From contig NZ_JADPJG010000002.1 of NCBI RefSeq assembly GCF_023073335.1, positions 158,594 to 222,593 of the forward strand: a DNA stretch of 64,000 bases, read 5' to 3'. Under the pieces are notes generated by a model. It worked only from the letters and a program-made list of their open reading frames with translations. It was not told the DNA's origin and searched no databases. Made by a program: the position numbers and the translations under genes. This DNA is from Bradyrhizobium sp. 21 (GTDB taxonomy: Bacteria; Pseudomonadota; Alphaproteobacteria; Rhizobiales; Xanthobacteraceae). How positions within the stretch are numbered: position 1 is the first letter of the stretch; every line of letters begins with the position of its first letter. This document shows, in pieces, positions 1 through 9,323 of this stretch.

Positions 1-110
1 ACAAGCGCAGGATCCCCCGGCAGCAATTGCTGGAGCGAGAAGATCAGCACCGACACAAAGAACAGCGTCGGCACGATCTGCGCGATGCGGCGGGCGAGGA
101 AGTTCAGCAT
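1..110 (-). CDS. ABC transporter permease, DppB-type (partial, N-terminus only)
   Basis: Only the first 36 codons lie in the window; the gene runs off the left edge. The start is ATG at 110. The N-terminus begins MLNFLARRIAQIVPTL, followed by a hydrophobic stretch and LLPGDPA, the usual opening of the first membrane helix of peptide/nickel permeases of the DppB/OppB family. It follows the substrate-binding protein gene by 31 bases on the same strand, so it should be the first permease of the left-hand dipeptide-type importer. A DppC-type partner is expected beyond the edge. Confidence 0.8.
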   Translation of the reverse strand, partial: MLNFLARRIAQIVPTLFFVSVLIFSLQQLLPGDPAL

Positions 111-141
111 CGCACGCCTCGCATCCTGGACGCAGCGGCGA

Positions 142-1653
142 TCACTTGAACTTCAACCCCACCACGCGCACCAGCCCGTCGGGCATCTGCTTGTAGCCCT
201 GGAGCTTGGTCGTGTGCGCGATCAGGAGCGTGCGGTGATAGATGTAGATGATGGGCAAATCGTCGAGCAGGATTTTTGTCAGCTTTTCATAGATCGCCTT
301 GCGCTCGTCGACGTTGGAGGTCAATCTGCCATCCTCCATCAGCTTGTCCGCATCCGGATTCGCATATCCACCGTCGTTCTGCGCAGCCTTGCTGCGCATG
401 AAGATGTAGGAGTTGCCGTCGGGATCGATGCGGCCGCTCCAGTTGATCTGAAAGATCTGGAATTCACCGGCCTGGGCCTGCTTGAAGGTCGTCGCAAATT
501 CGACGGCGCGAATTTTGATGTCGAAGCCCGCTTCCGCGGCCATCGACTGGACGACCTGCGCCACGGCCTCGTTCTCCGCGCCCTTCGGGATCATATAGTC
601 GACTGAGATGGGCGCGGTGACGCCGGCCTCCTTCAACAGCGCCTTCGCCTTGGCGACGTCGCGGCCACGCACCGGAAAAGCCTTCTGGTAATAGGGATGC
701 GTCGGGCTCACCCATTGATTGCCCGGGGTGAACTCGCCGTTGAACACGACCTGGTTGATCGCTTCCCGATCGATGGAAAGATCGAGCGCCTGGCGAACTT
801 TCGCCGACTGGCTAAGCGGCCCCTTGGCCTTGTCGTTGCCGATGTTGACGGTTAGGCCGAAATAACCGAGCTCTGGCGCGGTCGACAGCACGAGCCGTGA
901 ATCGGTGCGCACGTCCTTGATGTCGGTGGCGAGCACGCGCTCGATCAGATCGAGGCCGCCGGATTTGAGGTTGGCGAGGCGCACCGTGGCGTCGACGATC
1001 GGCAGGAACACGACGCGATCGATGTGGATGTTGTCCTTGTTCCAGTAGTCGGCGAATTTCTCGAACACCATGCGGTCCTGCTGGACGCGCTCGACGAATT
1101 TGTAGGGGCCGGCGCAGACCGGATGCAGGCCGAACTTGTCGCCGGCTTCCTTTGCCGCCTTGGGCGAGACCATCATGCCCGAGCGGTCGGTGAGCTGGGC
1201 GATCAGCGGCGAGTAGGGCGTCTTGAGCACAAGCTTGATGGTCAGGGGATCGACCACCTCGACGTGATCGACGCTGCCGAGTTCCGACTTCCGGAAAGAG
1301 GTTGGCAGCGTCATGTGACGCTCGATCGAGAATTTCGCGGCTTCCGCGTCGAGCGGCTCGCCATCATGGAATTTGACGTTGGGCCGGAGCTTGATCGTCA
1401 TCTCCTTGCCGTCGGCGGAAGTCTCGTGAGACAGCGCGAGCTGCGGCACGATATTGAGCTTCTCGTCGATATCGAACAGCTTGTCGCAGAAGGCGGCGAA
1501 GACAATGCGGCCGACATAGGTGCGGCCGATGCTGGGATCGAGGATGTCGGGGTCCTCGGCGATGCCGATGCGAAGCGTCGTTTGGGCTTGAGCGCCGCCC
1601 GCGAGCGACGTCAGCAATGCCGACGCCAGGATTGCCAAACGCATGAAACTCAT
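142..1653 (-). CDS. Peptide/nickel ABC transporter substrate-binding protein
   Basis: Periplasmic binding protein of the SBP_bac_5 (DppA/OppA) family, 503 residues from the chosen start. A Sec-type signal peptide is visible: a short basic start, a hydrophobic core (LAILASALLTSLAGG) and an AQA-Q cleavage site. The mature part has typical family text such as LRIGIAEDPDILDPS near the start and KGVKFHDG-like sequence (NVKFHDGEPLDAE). An upstream ATG at 1668 has no ribosome-binding site and overlaps the previous stop; ATG 1653 has a purine-rich GAGGTTGAGAG ahead of it. It is the last gene before the permease at the window edge and follows the two ATPase genes. The ligand cannot be read from sequence; a gamma-glutamyltransferase-family gene upstream suggests peptides. 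Confidence 0.9.
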   Translation of the reverse strand: MSFMRLAILASALLTSLAGGAQAQTTLRIGIAEDPDILDPSIGRTYVGRIVFAAFCDKLFDIDEKLNIVPQLALSHETSADGKEMTIKLRPNVKFHDGEPLDAEAAKFSIERHMTLPTSFRKSELGSVDHVEVVDPLTIKLVLKTPYSPLIAQLTDRSGMMVSPKAAKEAGDKFGLHPVCAGPYKFVERVQQDRMVFEKFADYWNKDNIHIDRVVFLPIVDATVRLANLKSGGLDLIERVLATDIKDVRTDSRLVLSTAPELGYFGLTVNIGNDKAKGPLSQSAKVRQALDLSIDREAINQVVFNGEFTPGNQWVSPTHPYYQKAFPVRGRDVAKAKALLKEAGVTAPISVDYMIPKGAENEAVAQVVQSMAAEAGFDIKIRAVEFATTFKQAQAGEFQIFQINWSGRIDPDGNSYIFMRSKAAQNDGGYANPDADKLMEDGRLTSNVDERKAIYEKLTKILLDDLPIIYIYHRTLLIAHTTKLQGYKQMPDGLVRVVGLKFK

Positions 1654-1664
1654 CGCTCTCAACC

Positions 1665-2774
1665 TCATTTTAGGCCAGCCGGGTTCGTCCCCAATGAACT
1701 AACCCCGCCGCCGCGTGCTGCTTCCGGGCCGCCGCTGAAAGCGGCGACCAATTTTTCGAGAATCGGCGAGAAGCCACCATCCAATGGGACGATCGCCTCG
1801 GAGGACGGCAGTTCCGACGTTCGATGGCAGGCCGTTGCATGTCCGGTGCCATCCGGCACAAGCTGTGGCATTTCGCTGCGGCAGCGGTCGACCACGTAGG
1901 GGCAGCGGGTGTGGAAGCGGCATCCTGGCGGCGGATTGAGCGCGCTGGGGATTTCTCCCTGAAGCACAATCCGGCTGCGCTTTGCCCGCGGTTTAGGCAC
2001 GGGGATCGCCGACAAGAGCGCCCGGCTGTAGGGATGGCGGGGCGCGGCGAACAGCGCATCCGCGGCCGCGGTCTCGACGATCTGGCCGAGGTTCATCACC
2101 GCCACGTGGTCGGCGATGTGCTTGACCACGGCGAGGTCATGCGAAACGAAGATGTAGGCGAGGCCGAGCCGATCCTGGAGCTCGCCGAGGAGATTGAGGA
2201 TCTGCGAGCGGATCGAGACGTCGAGCGCCGAGACCGGCTCGTCGCAGATGATCAGCTTCGGCTCGACCGCGAGCGCGCGGGCAATCGCAATGCGCTGGCG
2301 CTGGCCGCCGGAGAATTCGTGCGGATAACGCCGGGCCAGCCGCGGTTCCAGTCCGACCAGCCGCAAAAGCTCCTCGACGCGCTCCCGCCGCCGGGCGGGC
2401 TGGACGAGATCGTGCAGTGCCAGCGGCTCGGTCAGGATCTGGGCGACGGTCATGCGCGGATTGAGCGAGGCGTAGGGGTCCTGGAAGATGATCTGCGCCT
2501 CGCGGCGAAAGGCGCGGAGAGCTTGGGCGTCGAGCGAGAGCAGGTCGCGGCCGTTAAAGCGCACCGTGCCTGCGTCCGGCTCGATCAGCCGCAGTACGAG
2601 GCGGCTGACGGTGGATTTGCCGCAACCGGATTCGCCAACGAGCGCCAGCGTCTTGCCGGGGTCCAGCGAGAAGGAAATGCCATCAACTGCTTTGACATGC
2701 GCCAGCGCGCGGCCGAACAGCGAGCGCTCCGCGACGAAATGCTTGACCAGCCCCTCGACCTCGAGCAGCGCCAT
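1665..2774 (-). CDS. Dipeptide-type ABC transporter ATP-binding protein (DppF/OppF-like)
   Basis: Cytoplasmic ATPase subunit, 369 residues. Walker A is GESGCGKST at about residues 47-55, the ABC signature is FSGGQRQRIAIARA, and Walker B is LIICDEPVSALD. The C-terminal oligopeptide-transporter domain is present with its cysteine motif (GCRFHTRCP). The tail past that domain is about 40 residues longer than usual and low in recognisable motifs. Its ATG overlaps the stop of the upstream ATPase gene by one base (TAATG), which implies translational coupling. It should pair with the neighbouring DppD-like subunit to power the importer whose binding protein and permease follow. Confidence 0.92.
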   Translation of the reverse strand: MALLEVEGLVKHFVAERSLFGRALAHVKAVDGISFSLDPGKTLALVGESGCGKSTVSRLVLRLIEPDAGTVRFNGRDLLSLDAQALRAFRREAQIIFQDPYASLNPRMTVAQILTEPLALHDLVQPARRRERVEELLRLVGLEPRLARRYPHEFSGGQRQRIAIARALAVEPKLIICDEPVSALDVSIRSQILNLLGELQDRLGLAYIFVSHDLAVVKHIADHVAVMNLGQIVETAAADALFAAPRHPYSRALLSAIPVPKPRAKRSRIVLQGEIPSALNPPPGCRFHTRCPYVVDRCRSEMPQLVPDGTGHATACHRTSELPSSEAIVPLDGGFSPILEKLVAAFSGGPEAARGGGVSSLGTNPAGLK

Positions 2775-3763
2775 TACGACACCAAAAGTTCGAGCGGCGC
2801 GCGGATGCAGCGCGAGAGGTGGCCGGGGCTGACTTCGACCAGTGGCGGCGGCGCCTGGGTGCAGACGTCCAGCACGAAGGGACAGCGCGCGGCGAAGCGG
2901 CAGCCCGCGGGTGGCTGCGCCATGTTCGGCACCATGCCCTCGATCGTCGCAAGCTGCTCGGCGCGATGGTCGAGCCGCGGGATCGAACCGAGCAGGCCTA
3001 CGGTGTAGGGGTGCTGCGGCGCCGAGAACAATTCGTCCACCGGCGCGCGCTCGACGATCTCGCCGGCATACATCACCGCGACCTCGTCGCAGACTTCGGC
3101 GACCACGCCGAGATCATGGGTAATCAGGATGATGGCCGCGCCGCTCGCCGCCTTCAATTCCCGCATCAGCTCGAGGATCTGCGCCTGCAAGGTGACGTCC
3201 AGCGCGGTGGTCGGCTCGTCCGCGATCAGGAGCCGTGGGTCGCAGGCCAGTGCCATTGCGATCATGACGCGCTGGCGCATGCCGCCGGAGAGCTTGTGCG
3301 GATATTCGTCGATCCGTCGCTCGGGCGAGGGGATGTGGACGCGGCGCAGCAGCTGGATTGTCCGCTCGCGCGCGCTGCGGCGCGAGCCGCCGCGGTGGCG
3401 CAAAATGGTCTCGATGATCTGGTCGCCGATGGTGAAGCTCGGATTGAGCGAGGTCATCGGCTCCTGGAAGATCATCGCCAGCCGGTTGCCACGCAGGTCA
3501 CGCAAGGTCTGGTCCGAGGTCTTCAGCAGGTCAAAACCATCGAAGCGGATCGCGCCTGAGATCTCCGCGCTTTGCTTCGGCAGGAGACCCATGATCGCGA
3601 GTGAGGTCACGCTCTTGCCGCAGCCGGATTCGCCGACGAGGCCGAGCGTGGCGCCATTGGCGACGCTGAGGTCGACACTGTCGACCGCATGAGTGACGCG
3701 GCCGTCGTCGCCGTGAAAGCGAATGCGCAGATCCTTGATCTCGATGAGGGGACCAGCGCTCAT
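2774..3763 (-). CDS. Dipeptide-type ABC transporter ATP-binding protein (DppD/OppD-like)
   Basis: Second ATPase subunit of the left-hand importer, 329 residues. Walker A GESGCGKS is at about residues 44-51, the signature is [15 protein letters not shown], and Walker B is [12 protein letters not shown]. The C-terminal oligopeptide-transporter domain carries GCRFAARCPF. Its ATG overlaps the DUF1028 gene stop by four bases (ATGA), so it is read from the same message as the DUF1028 and gamma-glutamyltransferase-family genes upstream. This coupling is the main reason for linking that enzyme pair to this transporter. Confidence 0.92.
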   Translation of the reverse strand: MSAGPLIEIKDLRIRFHGDDGRVTHAVDSVDLSVANGATLGLVGESGCGKSVTSLAIMGLLPKQSAEISGAIRFDGFDLLKTSDQTLRDLRGNRLAMIFQEPMTSLNPSFTIGDQIIETILRHRGGSRRSARERTIQLLRRVHIPSPERRIDEYPHKLSGGMRQRVMIAMALACDPRLLIADEPTTALDVTLQAQILELMRELKAASGAAIILITHDLGVVAEVCDEVAVMYAGEIVERAPVDELFSAPQHPYTVGLLGSIPRLDHRAEQLATIEGMVPNMAQPPAGCRFAARCPFVLDVCTQAPPPLVEVSPGHLSRCIRAPLELLVS

Positions 3764-4470
3764 GATCGTTTTGCGCGCGCTGCGGCGATGCTGGCGTCGA
3801 TGACGCTGCGATCGGTGTTGCCGGCCGGGTTCTGCCGCGTCGGCAGCGCATCACGGAAGTGAACCCAGAGCTCGTGGCTGACGCGCTCGAGCCGTTCGAG
3901 CTCGCCGAGCGGATCGGGATGATCGTCGGCGCGCACGTCCAATGCCGGCCATTCCTCCTCGCCGTGAATCAGGAGCGCGGCAGACTGCTTGCCGCGCTTG
4001 TCACCGCCGGCGGCCTCGCCCGCCCGCATGGCGGCGAGCAGGCGGCGCGGGAAGGGCAGGCTGTCATTGGCGATGTAGGTTCTTGCGGTCTCGTCGAGGA
4101 CGTCGGCACCCGCCAGCATGTTGCCGGCAATGGAGAAGCCGCTGCCGGCGATGTGTCCGCACCATTCGACGCAGTCGCGTCCCGTATGCGCCGCGATCTC
4201 GCCACTCGCGTCCATGATGTGGATCTGGCGGCTCTCGCGGCCATCGTCGGTCGCGAGCAGCGCGGCCAGCACGTCGTGCGCGTTGAGACCTTCACGCAAG
4301 AGCTTGACGCCGTCGATGCCGTAATAGGGATTGACGAAGGCTTGCGTCGCGATGGCGCCGAGGCCAGCCGCGATGTAGGGGACACGCGCGCCGACGGCAA
4401 AAAAACGGGTCGCGACTGCGATGCCGAACTGGCCGGCAGCAGGATCGCGCGCGATAATCGACCAGGTCAT
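3760..4470 (-). CDS. DUF1028 family protein (Ntn-hydrolase-like fold)
   Basis: This 236-residue protein matches DUF1028 over its whole length. It opens with MTWSIIARDP and then GQFGIAVATRFFAVGARVPY, the typical N-terminal strand and loop, and later has GNMLAG. Members are predicted to resemble Ntn-hydrolases such as proteasome subunits and acylases, and they recur beside peptide importers and gamma-glutamyltransferases, but no activity is firmly established that I know of. No signal peptide is seen. It starts 9 bases after the gamma-glutamyltransferase-family gene, with AGG just ahead of ATG 4470, and its stop overlaps the dppD-like start. Peptide or amide hydrolysis is inference from context. 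Confidence 0.88.
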   Translation of the reverse strand: MTWSIIARDPAAGQFGIAVATRFFAVGARVPYIAAGLGAIATQAFVNPYYGIDGVKLLREGLNAHDVLAALLATDDGRESRQIHIMDASGEIAAHTGRDCVEWCGHIAGSGFSIAGNMLAGADVLDETARTYIANDSLPFPRRLLAAMRAGEAAGGDKRGKQSAALLIHGEEEWPALDVRADDHPDPLGELERLERVSHELWVHFRDALPTRQNPAGNTDRSVIDASIAAARAKRS

Positions 4471-4479
4471 ATGCTGCCT

Positions 4480-6285
4480 TTAGCGTCCTGCGGCGTAGCC
4501 CTGCATGCCGCGTGGATTGGCGGCGGCGCGGCGGCGCGGACCGACGCGCGAGGCCGCAGTGAGGCGGCCTTCCGACCAGTCCGGTCCGACCTCGACGATA
4601 TGTCCGCGCTCGCGCAGATTTTCGATCGTCGCCTTCGGCACGCGGTTCTCGACCACGAGCACGCCGGGGCGCGCGGTGCGCGGCCAGAACGAGATCGGGA
4701 AATGCTCGGAGTGCCAGGCCGGCGCATCGATTGCCTCCTGGAGATTGAGGTTGCAATGGACGTGCCGCAGGAAGAACTGCGTGATCCATTGATCCTGCTG
4801 ATCGCCGCCGGGCGAACCCCAAGCCAGATACGGCTCGCCGTCGCGCAGCGCCATGGTCGGCGACAGCGTGGTGCGTGGGCGCTTGCCCGGCGCGAGCGAA
4901 CTGGGTTGGTTCTCCTCCAAATCGAACATTTGTGCGCGGCTGCCGAGACAGAAACCCAGCTCGGGAATGACAGGCGAGGATTGCAACCAGCCGCCCGACG
5001 GCGTCGAGGACACCATGTTGCCAGCTTTGTCGATGATGTCGAAATGAACGGTGTCTCCGCGCACCTCGCCGAAGCGCCCCACGGTCGGTTCGCCGGCGCC
5101 GAGCGCGCCGACGGCCTCGCGTTGGCCTTCGGCGCGGCGCAGCTTGACCACGCCGCCAAAGCCCTCGATCGCGCCGGGCCGGAGATCGAGCGAAGCCTTC
5201 TCGGAAACCAGCTTGCGACGTTCGTTGTTGTAGGCGTCCGAGAGCAGCGTCGTGATCGGGATCTCGCTGAACTTGGGATCGCCGTAGAATTTTTCGCGGT
5301 CGGCAAACGCCAGCTTGGCGCATTCGATCTGGAGATGGATGAATTCGGGCCCGGTCGGATCGAGCCCGTCGAGCGCAAAGCCCTTCAACAACGCAAGCTG
5401 CTGAAGCGTCACCGGACCCTGGCTCCAGACGCCCGCCTTGCAGACGGTATAGCGGCCATAGTCGTAGGTGAGCGGCGCCTCGATGGTCGGCTGCCAGCGC
5501 GCCATGTCGTCGGCGGAGAGCACGCCGCGATGTGGCGAGCCGCTGACGTCCATCACCTCCTGGGTGCGGCAGAACTTGTCGATGGCCTCCGCAACGAATC
5601 CTTGCGACCAGGACTTTCGGGCGCGCTCGATCTCCGCGTCGCGGCCGCCACCGCCACTCTCGGCTTCGTCCAGGATCCGCGCATAGGTCGCCGCAAGCGT
5701 CTTGTTGGTGAAGAGCGTGCCGGGCCTCGGCACCTCGCCGTTCGGCAGATAGACCGCGGCCGACGTCGGCCAATGCTTGCGGAACAATTGCTCCACGGTC
5801 TGAATCGTGGCGCAGGCGCGCTCGACCAGCGGATAGCCGTCGCGTGCATAGGAGATCGCGGGCTCCAGCACGTCGCGCACGCGCATCGTGCCGTAGTCGC
5901 GCAGCAGCATCATCCAGGATTCGAAGGTGCCGGGGACGCAGGCCGCGAGCAGGCCGGTGCCGGGCACCATGTCGAGCCCTTCGCTCTTGTAGTGCGCGAT
6001 GGTGGCGCGCGCGGGCGCGGGTCCCTGACCGCAGATTACCTCGGTGCGACCGCGCTTCACATCGTGCACGATGACAGGCACGTCCCCGCCGGGGCCGTTC
6101 AGATGCGGCTCGACCACCTGAAGCGTGAAAGCGGTGGCGACGCCGGCGTCGAAGGCGTTGCCGCCCTTTTCCAGGATGGCCATGCCGACGGCGGTCGCGA
6201 TCCAGTGCGTGGTGGCGACGACGCCGAAGGTGCCCTCGATCTCGGGGCGCGTCGTGAACGGATCGGGATTGACATTGCTGGCCAT
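4480..6285 (-). CDS. Gamma-glutamyltransferase family protein
   Basis: This 601-residue protein belongs to the gamma-glutamyltranspeptidase/acylase family, which self-cleaves into large and small subunits. The likely cleavage residue and nucleophile is Thr412 in GDTVHFDIIDKAGNMVSS, which aligns with the TTH-S-x-x-D-x-x-GN-x-VS motif; the N-terminal NGPGGD loop also fits. There is no clear signal peptide (MASNVNPDPFTTRPEI), unlike periplasmic GGTs, so it may act in the cytoplasm on imported substrates. GAGG lies ahead of ATG 6285. It sits between two dipeptide-type importers and is coupled to the DUF1028 gene. It could be a true GGT or a cephalosporin-acylase-like amidase; the family is secure, the substrate is not. 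Confidence 0.88.
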   Translation of the reverse strand: MASNVNPDPFTTRPEIEGTFGVVATTHWIATAVGMAILEKGGNAFDAGVATAFTLQVVEPHLNGPGGDVPVIVHDVKRGRTEVICGQGPAPARATIAHYKSEGLDMVPGTGLLAACVPGTFESWMMLLRDYGTMRVRDVLEPAISYARDGYPLVERACATIQTVEQLFRKHWPTSAAVYLPNGEVPRPGTLFTNKTLAATYARILDEAESGGGGRDAEIERARKSWSQGFVAEAIDKFCRTQEVMDVSGSPHRGVLSADDMARWQPTIEAPLTYDYGRYTVCKAGVWSQGPVTLQQLALLKGFALDGLDPTGPEFIHLQIECAKLAFADREKFYGDPKFSEIPITTLLSDAYNNERRKLVSEKASLDLRPGAIEGFGGVVKLRRAEGQREAVGALGAGEPTVGRFGEVRGDTVHFDIIDKAGNMVSSTPSGGWLQSSPVIPELGFCLGSRAQMFDLEENQPSSLAPGKRPRTTLSPTMALRDGEPYLAWGSPGGDQQDQWITQFFLRHVHCNLNLQEAIDAPAWHSEHFPISFWPRTARPGVLVVENRVPKATIENLRERGHIVEVGPDWSEGRLTAASRVGPRRRAAANPRGMQGYAAGR

Positions 6286-6366
6286 GGATTACCTCAGTTG
6301 CGGCGCGCGCAATTGATCACAGGGGATGCCGGGCCGCCAATGCGCTGATAGCATGGCACGCGCGCG

Positions 6367-7356
6367 TCACGCAGGCACCGGTGTGGCGTTGACCGCGTGG
6401 CAGGCGACGCCGTCGATCAGCTCCGGGGCTTTGTTGCGGCAGAGATCGAACGCCAGCGGGCAGCGCGGATTGAAGGCACAGCCGGGGGGCGGATTGATCG
6501 GATTCGGGATCTCGCCCTTCACCGGAATGCGCTGGCGACCGCTCATCGCGAGGTCGGGCACGGCGCCGAGCAGCATCTTGGTGTAGGGCATGCGCGGGCG
6601 GGTGAACAGCTCGCGGCTTTCCGCGATCTCGACGATGCGGCCGAGATACATCACGCCGACCCGGCTCGCCATGTGGCGGACCACGGCGAGGTTGTGGCTG
6701 ATGAACATGTAGGTCAGGCCGAACTTGTCCTGGAGATCGCGCATCAGGTTCAGGATCTGCGCCTGCACGGACACATCCAGCGCCGAAGTCGGCTCGTCGC
6801 AGACGATGAATTCGGCTTCAGAAGCAAGCACTCGCGCGATCGCGATGCGCTGACGCTGGCCGCCGGAGAATTCGTGCGGAAACTTCAGCCGGTCGTCGGG
6901 ATGCAGGCCGACGAGGCTGAGCAGCTCGCCGACGCGGGCCTGGATGTCGCGCTCCCCCTGGATCAGGTCGAAGGCACGGATCGGCTCGGAGATGATGGCA
7001 TCGACGCGGAAGCGCGGGTTGAGGCTCGCATAGGGATCCTGGAAGATCATCTGGATGCGACGGCGTAGTTTTCGCCGCGCCAGGGCCTGCCGCGGATCCG
7101 TCATCGAGACGCCGTCGATCAACACATTGCCGGCGCTCGGCGGCAACAGGCCGACGACCATGCGCGCCACCGTGGTCTTGCCCGAGCCGGACTCGCCGAC
7201 CAGCGCAAAGGTCTCGCCCTTCCTGATGTCGAAGGTGACGCCGTCGACAGCTTTGAGGTATTCGAGGTGTCCGCCTTCGAGTACGCGGTTGAGCCAAGGC
7301 TTTGAGACGTCGAACACCCGGCGCAGATTCGTGGCCTGGACGAAGGGATCACTCAT
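6367..7356 (-). CDS. Dipeptide-type ABC transporter ATP-binding protein (DppF/OppF-like)
   Basis: ATPase subunit of the right-hand importer, 329 residues. Walker A is GESGSGKTT, the signature is FSGGQRQRIAIARVL, Walker B is FIVCDEPTSALD, and the C-terminal transporter domain has GCAFNPRCPLAFDLC. Its start overlaps the stop of the DppD-like gene by four bases (ATGA). It is the last gene of a five-gene importer set and lies 81 bases from the gamma-glutamyltransferase-family gene on the same strand. That gap shows no convincing terminator, so read-through is possible. Confidence 0.92.
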   Translation of the reverse strand: MSDPFVQATNLRRVFDVSKPWLNRVLEGGHLEYLKAVDGVTFDIRKGETFALVGESGSGKTTVARMVVGLLPPSAGNVLIDGVSMTDPRQALARRKLRRRIQMIFQDPYASLNPRFRVDAIISEPIRAFDLIQGERDIQARVGELLSLVGLHPDDRLKFPHEFSGGQRQRIAIARVLASEAEFIVCDEPTSALDVSVQAQILNLMRDLQDKFGLTYMFISHNLAVVRHMASRVGVMYLGRIVEIAESRELFTRPRMPYTKMLLGAVPDLAMSGRQRIPVKGEIPNPINPPPGCAFNPRCPLAFDLCRNKAPELIDGVACHAVNATPVPA

Positions 7357-8339
7357 GCCGCGCTCTCGGCCGGCACGCTGTCATAGAGATGGCAGGCGAC
7401 CGACTGAGCGCCGCGCGGCAGCGGCTCCGGCCTCTCCACGCGGCACCGATCGAATGCGAATGCGCAGCGCGGATTGAACGAGCAGCCGCTCGGGATCGCC
7501 GACAGGCGCGGCATCGAGCCGGGAATCTGCACCAGGCGCTTGTCGTCGCCGGCGAGTGTGGGGATCGCGCCCATCAGACCCTTGGCGTAAGGGTGCAGCG
7601 GATTCCTGACGACGTCCTGCACGGGACCGATCTCGGCGACGCGGCCGGCATACATCACCGCGACACGGTCGGAGGTCTCCGCGATCACGCCCATGTCGTG
7701 GGTCACCAGCATCACGGCGGTGCCGTGGTCGCGCCCGAGTCGCTTGATCAGCGAGATGATCTGCGCCTGCACCGAGACGTCCAGCGCGGTGGTCGGCTCG
7801 TCGGCGATGATCAGCTCCGGCTCTGCGCAGATCGCGAGCGCAATCACCACGCGCTGGCGCATGCCACCGGAGAATTCGTGGGGATAGCCGTCGATGCGCT
7901 TTTCGGGCGCGGGAATTCCGACTTCGGCGAGCAGGTCGATGGCGCGGCGGCGGGCGGCCGCCTCAGACAGGTTCAGATGGGTTCTGATCGTCTCGATGAG
8001 CTGGTCGCCGATCTTGTACAGTGGATTGAGCGAAGTGAGGGGATCCTGGAAGATCATGCCGATGCGTTTCCCGCGAATGCGGCGCATCTCGTCCGGCGGC
8101 AGATTGTCGATACGCAGGCCCGCGAGATGAATCTCGCCGCCGGCGATGCGGCCGGGCGGGTCGATCAGGCCGATCACAGACAGGCCCGTGACGGACTTGC
8201 CCGCGCCGGATTCGCCGACCACCCCCAGCACCTCGCCCTTGGCGATGTCGAAGGAGACGCCGTCGATGGCGCGCAGCGTGCCGCGGCGGCCGGCGAACTC
8301 GACCTGAAGGTTGCGCACGGAGAGAACAGGTTCGATCAT
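7353..8339 (-). CDS. Dipeptide-type ABC transporter ATP-binding protein (DppD/OppD-like)
   Basis: ATPase subunit of 328 residues from ATG 8339 ([15 protein letters not shown]). A longer in-frame start at 8396 would add 19 residues that overlap the permease gene upstream and look non-native. Walker A is GESGAGKS, the signature [15 protein letters not shown], Walker [13 protein letters not shown], and the C-terminal domain has [15 protein letters not shown]. It follows the DppC-like permease by 13 bases. Confidence 0.92.
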   Translation of the reverse strand: MIEPVLSVRNLQVEFAGRRGTLRAIDGVSFDIAKGEVLGVVGESGAGKSVTGLSVIGLIDPPGRIAGGEIHLAGLRIDNLPPDEMRRIRGKRIGMIFQDPLTSLNPLYKIGDQLIETIRTHLNLSEAAARRRAIDLLAEVGIPAPEKRIDGYPHEFSGGMRQRVVIALAICAEPELIIADEPTTALDVSVQAQIISLIKRLGRDHGTAVMLVTHDMGVIAETSDRVAVMYAGRVAEIGPVQDVVRNPLHPYAKGLMGAIPTLAGDDKRLVQIPGSMPRLSAIPSGCSFNPRCAFAFDRCRVERPEPLPRGAQSVACHLYDSVPAESAA

Positions 8340-8352
8340 GGGCGGCGCATAT

Positions 8353-9321
8353 TCATCGGAGCTTCGGATTGAGCGCGTCGCGCAGCCAGTCGCCAAGCAG
8401 GTTGATCGAGAGGATCAGAGCCGCAAGCGCGAGCCCGGGGAAGGCGACGATCCACCATTCACCCGCGAACAGATAGTTGTTGCCGATGCGGATCAGCGTG
8501 CCCAGCGACGGCATGGTTTCGGGCATGCCCGAGCCGAGGAAGGACAAGGTTGCCTCCGTGATGATGGCGAGTGCGAGGTTGATGGTGCCGATCACGAGGA
8601 TCGGGCCTGTCGTGTTCGGCAGCACGTGGCGCAGCATGATCACGGGGGCAGGAAGGCCGATCAATTGTGCGGCTGCGACATAATCCTTGTTTTTCTCGAC
8701 CATCACCGAGCCGCGCACCGTGCGCGCGTACTGGACCCAGAAACTCAGGCCGATCGCAAAGACCAGGACCGCCAGCATGCTCATCTCGTCGAGTTTGTTG
8801 CCAAAGACCGACTTGGCGATGCCGTTGATCAGCAGCGCGATCAGGATCGCCGGAAATGAAAGCTGTACGTCGGCGATGCGCATGATCAATCCGTCGACGG
8901 CACCGCCAAAATAGCCGGCCGTGAGTCCGAGCAGGATTCCGAGCGCGCCGGAGAAGAAGACGCCGAGCACGCCGACGAGGAGCGACACCCGCATGCCGTA
9001 GAGGATCGCGGAAAGCACGTCGCGGCCCTGCTCGTCGGTGCCGAGCAGGAAGGGGCTCTGGCCGTCGGCGGTCCACAGTGGCGAGATGCGCGAGTTCATC
9101 AGCTGAAGCTGCGCCGGATCGAAAGGATTCTGGACGGACAGCACCGAAGCGAAGACCGCGAGCAGAAAGAACAGCAGCGTCACGGTTGCCGCGATCATGG
9201 TGATCCTGGAGCGGCGGAACGAATAGACCAGGTCGCTGTCACGCGTGCGTTTGAACCAGCCAGGCGCCGCGGCGCGTGAACCTCGCTCTTCGACCTTGTG
9301 CGGAACGACGGCCTCGCTCAT
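8353..9321 (-). CDS. Dipeptide-type ABC transporter permease (DppC-like)
   Basis: Inner-membrane permease of 322 residues. It has a basic cytoplasmic N-terminus of about 35 residues, one membrane helix (MIAATVTLLFFLLAVFASVL), a periplasmic loop ending in LGTDEQGRDVLSAILYG, and then the transport domain. That arrangement and the LGTDEQGRDV motif are typical of DppC/OppC. The EAA-type loop (AAQLIGLPAPVIMLRHVLPN) contacts the ATPases. It starts two bases after the DppB-like gene stop. Together the two permeases form the channel of the right-hand importer. Confidence 0.92.
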   Translation of the reverse strand: MSEAVVPHKVEERGSRAAAPGWFKRTRDSDLVYSFRRSRITMIAATVTLLFFLLAVFASVLSVQNPFDPAQLQLMNSRISPLWTADGQSPFLLGTDEQGRDVLSAILYGMRVSLLVGVLGVFFSGALGILLGLTAGYFGGAVDGLIMRIADVQLSFPAILIALLINGIAKSVFGNKLDEMSMLAVLVFAIGLSFWVQYARTVRGSVMVEKNKDYVAAAQLIGLPAPVIMLRHVLPNTTGPILVIGTINLALAIITEATLSFLGSGMPETMPSLGTLIRIGNNYLFAGEWWIVAFPGLALAALILSINLLGDWLRDALNPKLR

Positions 9322-9323
9322 CT

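Noticed and set aside
3859..6348. An 829-codon open frame on the plus strand opposite the DUF1028 and GGT-family genes
   Set aside because: It reads as Arg/Asp/Val-rich sequence with no domain, and lies opposite two clear protein families. Long antisense frames are common in high-GC DNA.
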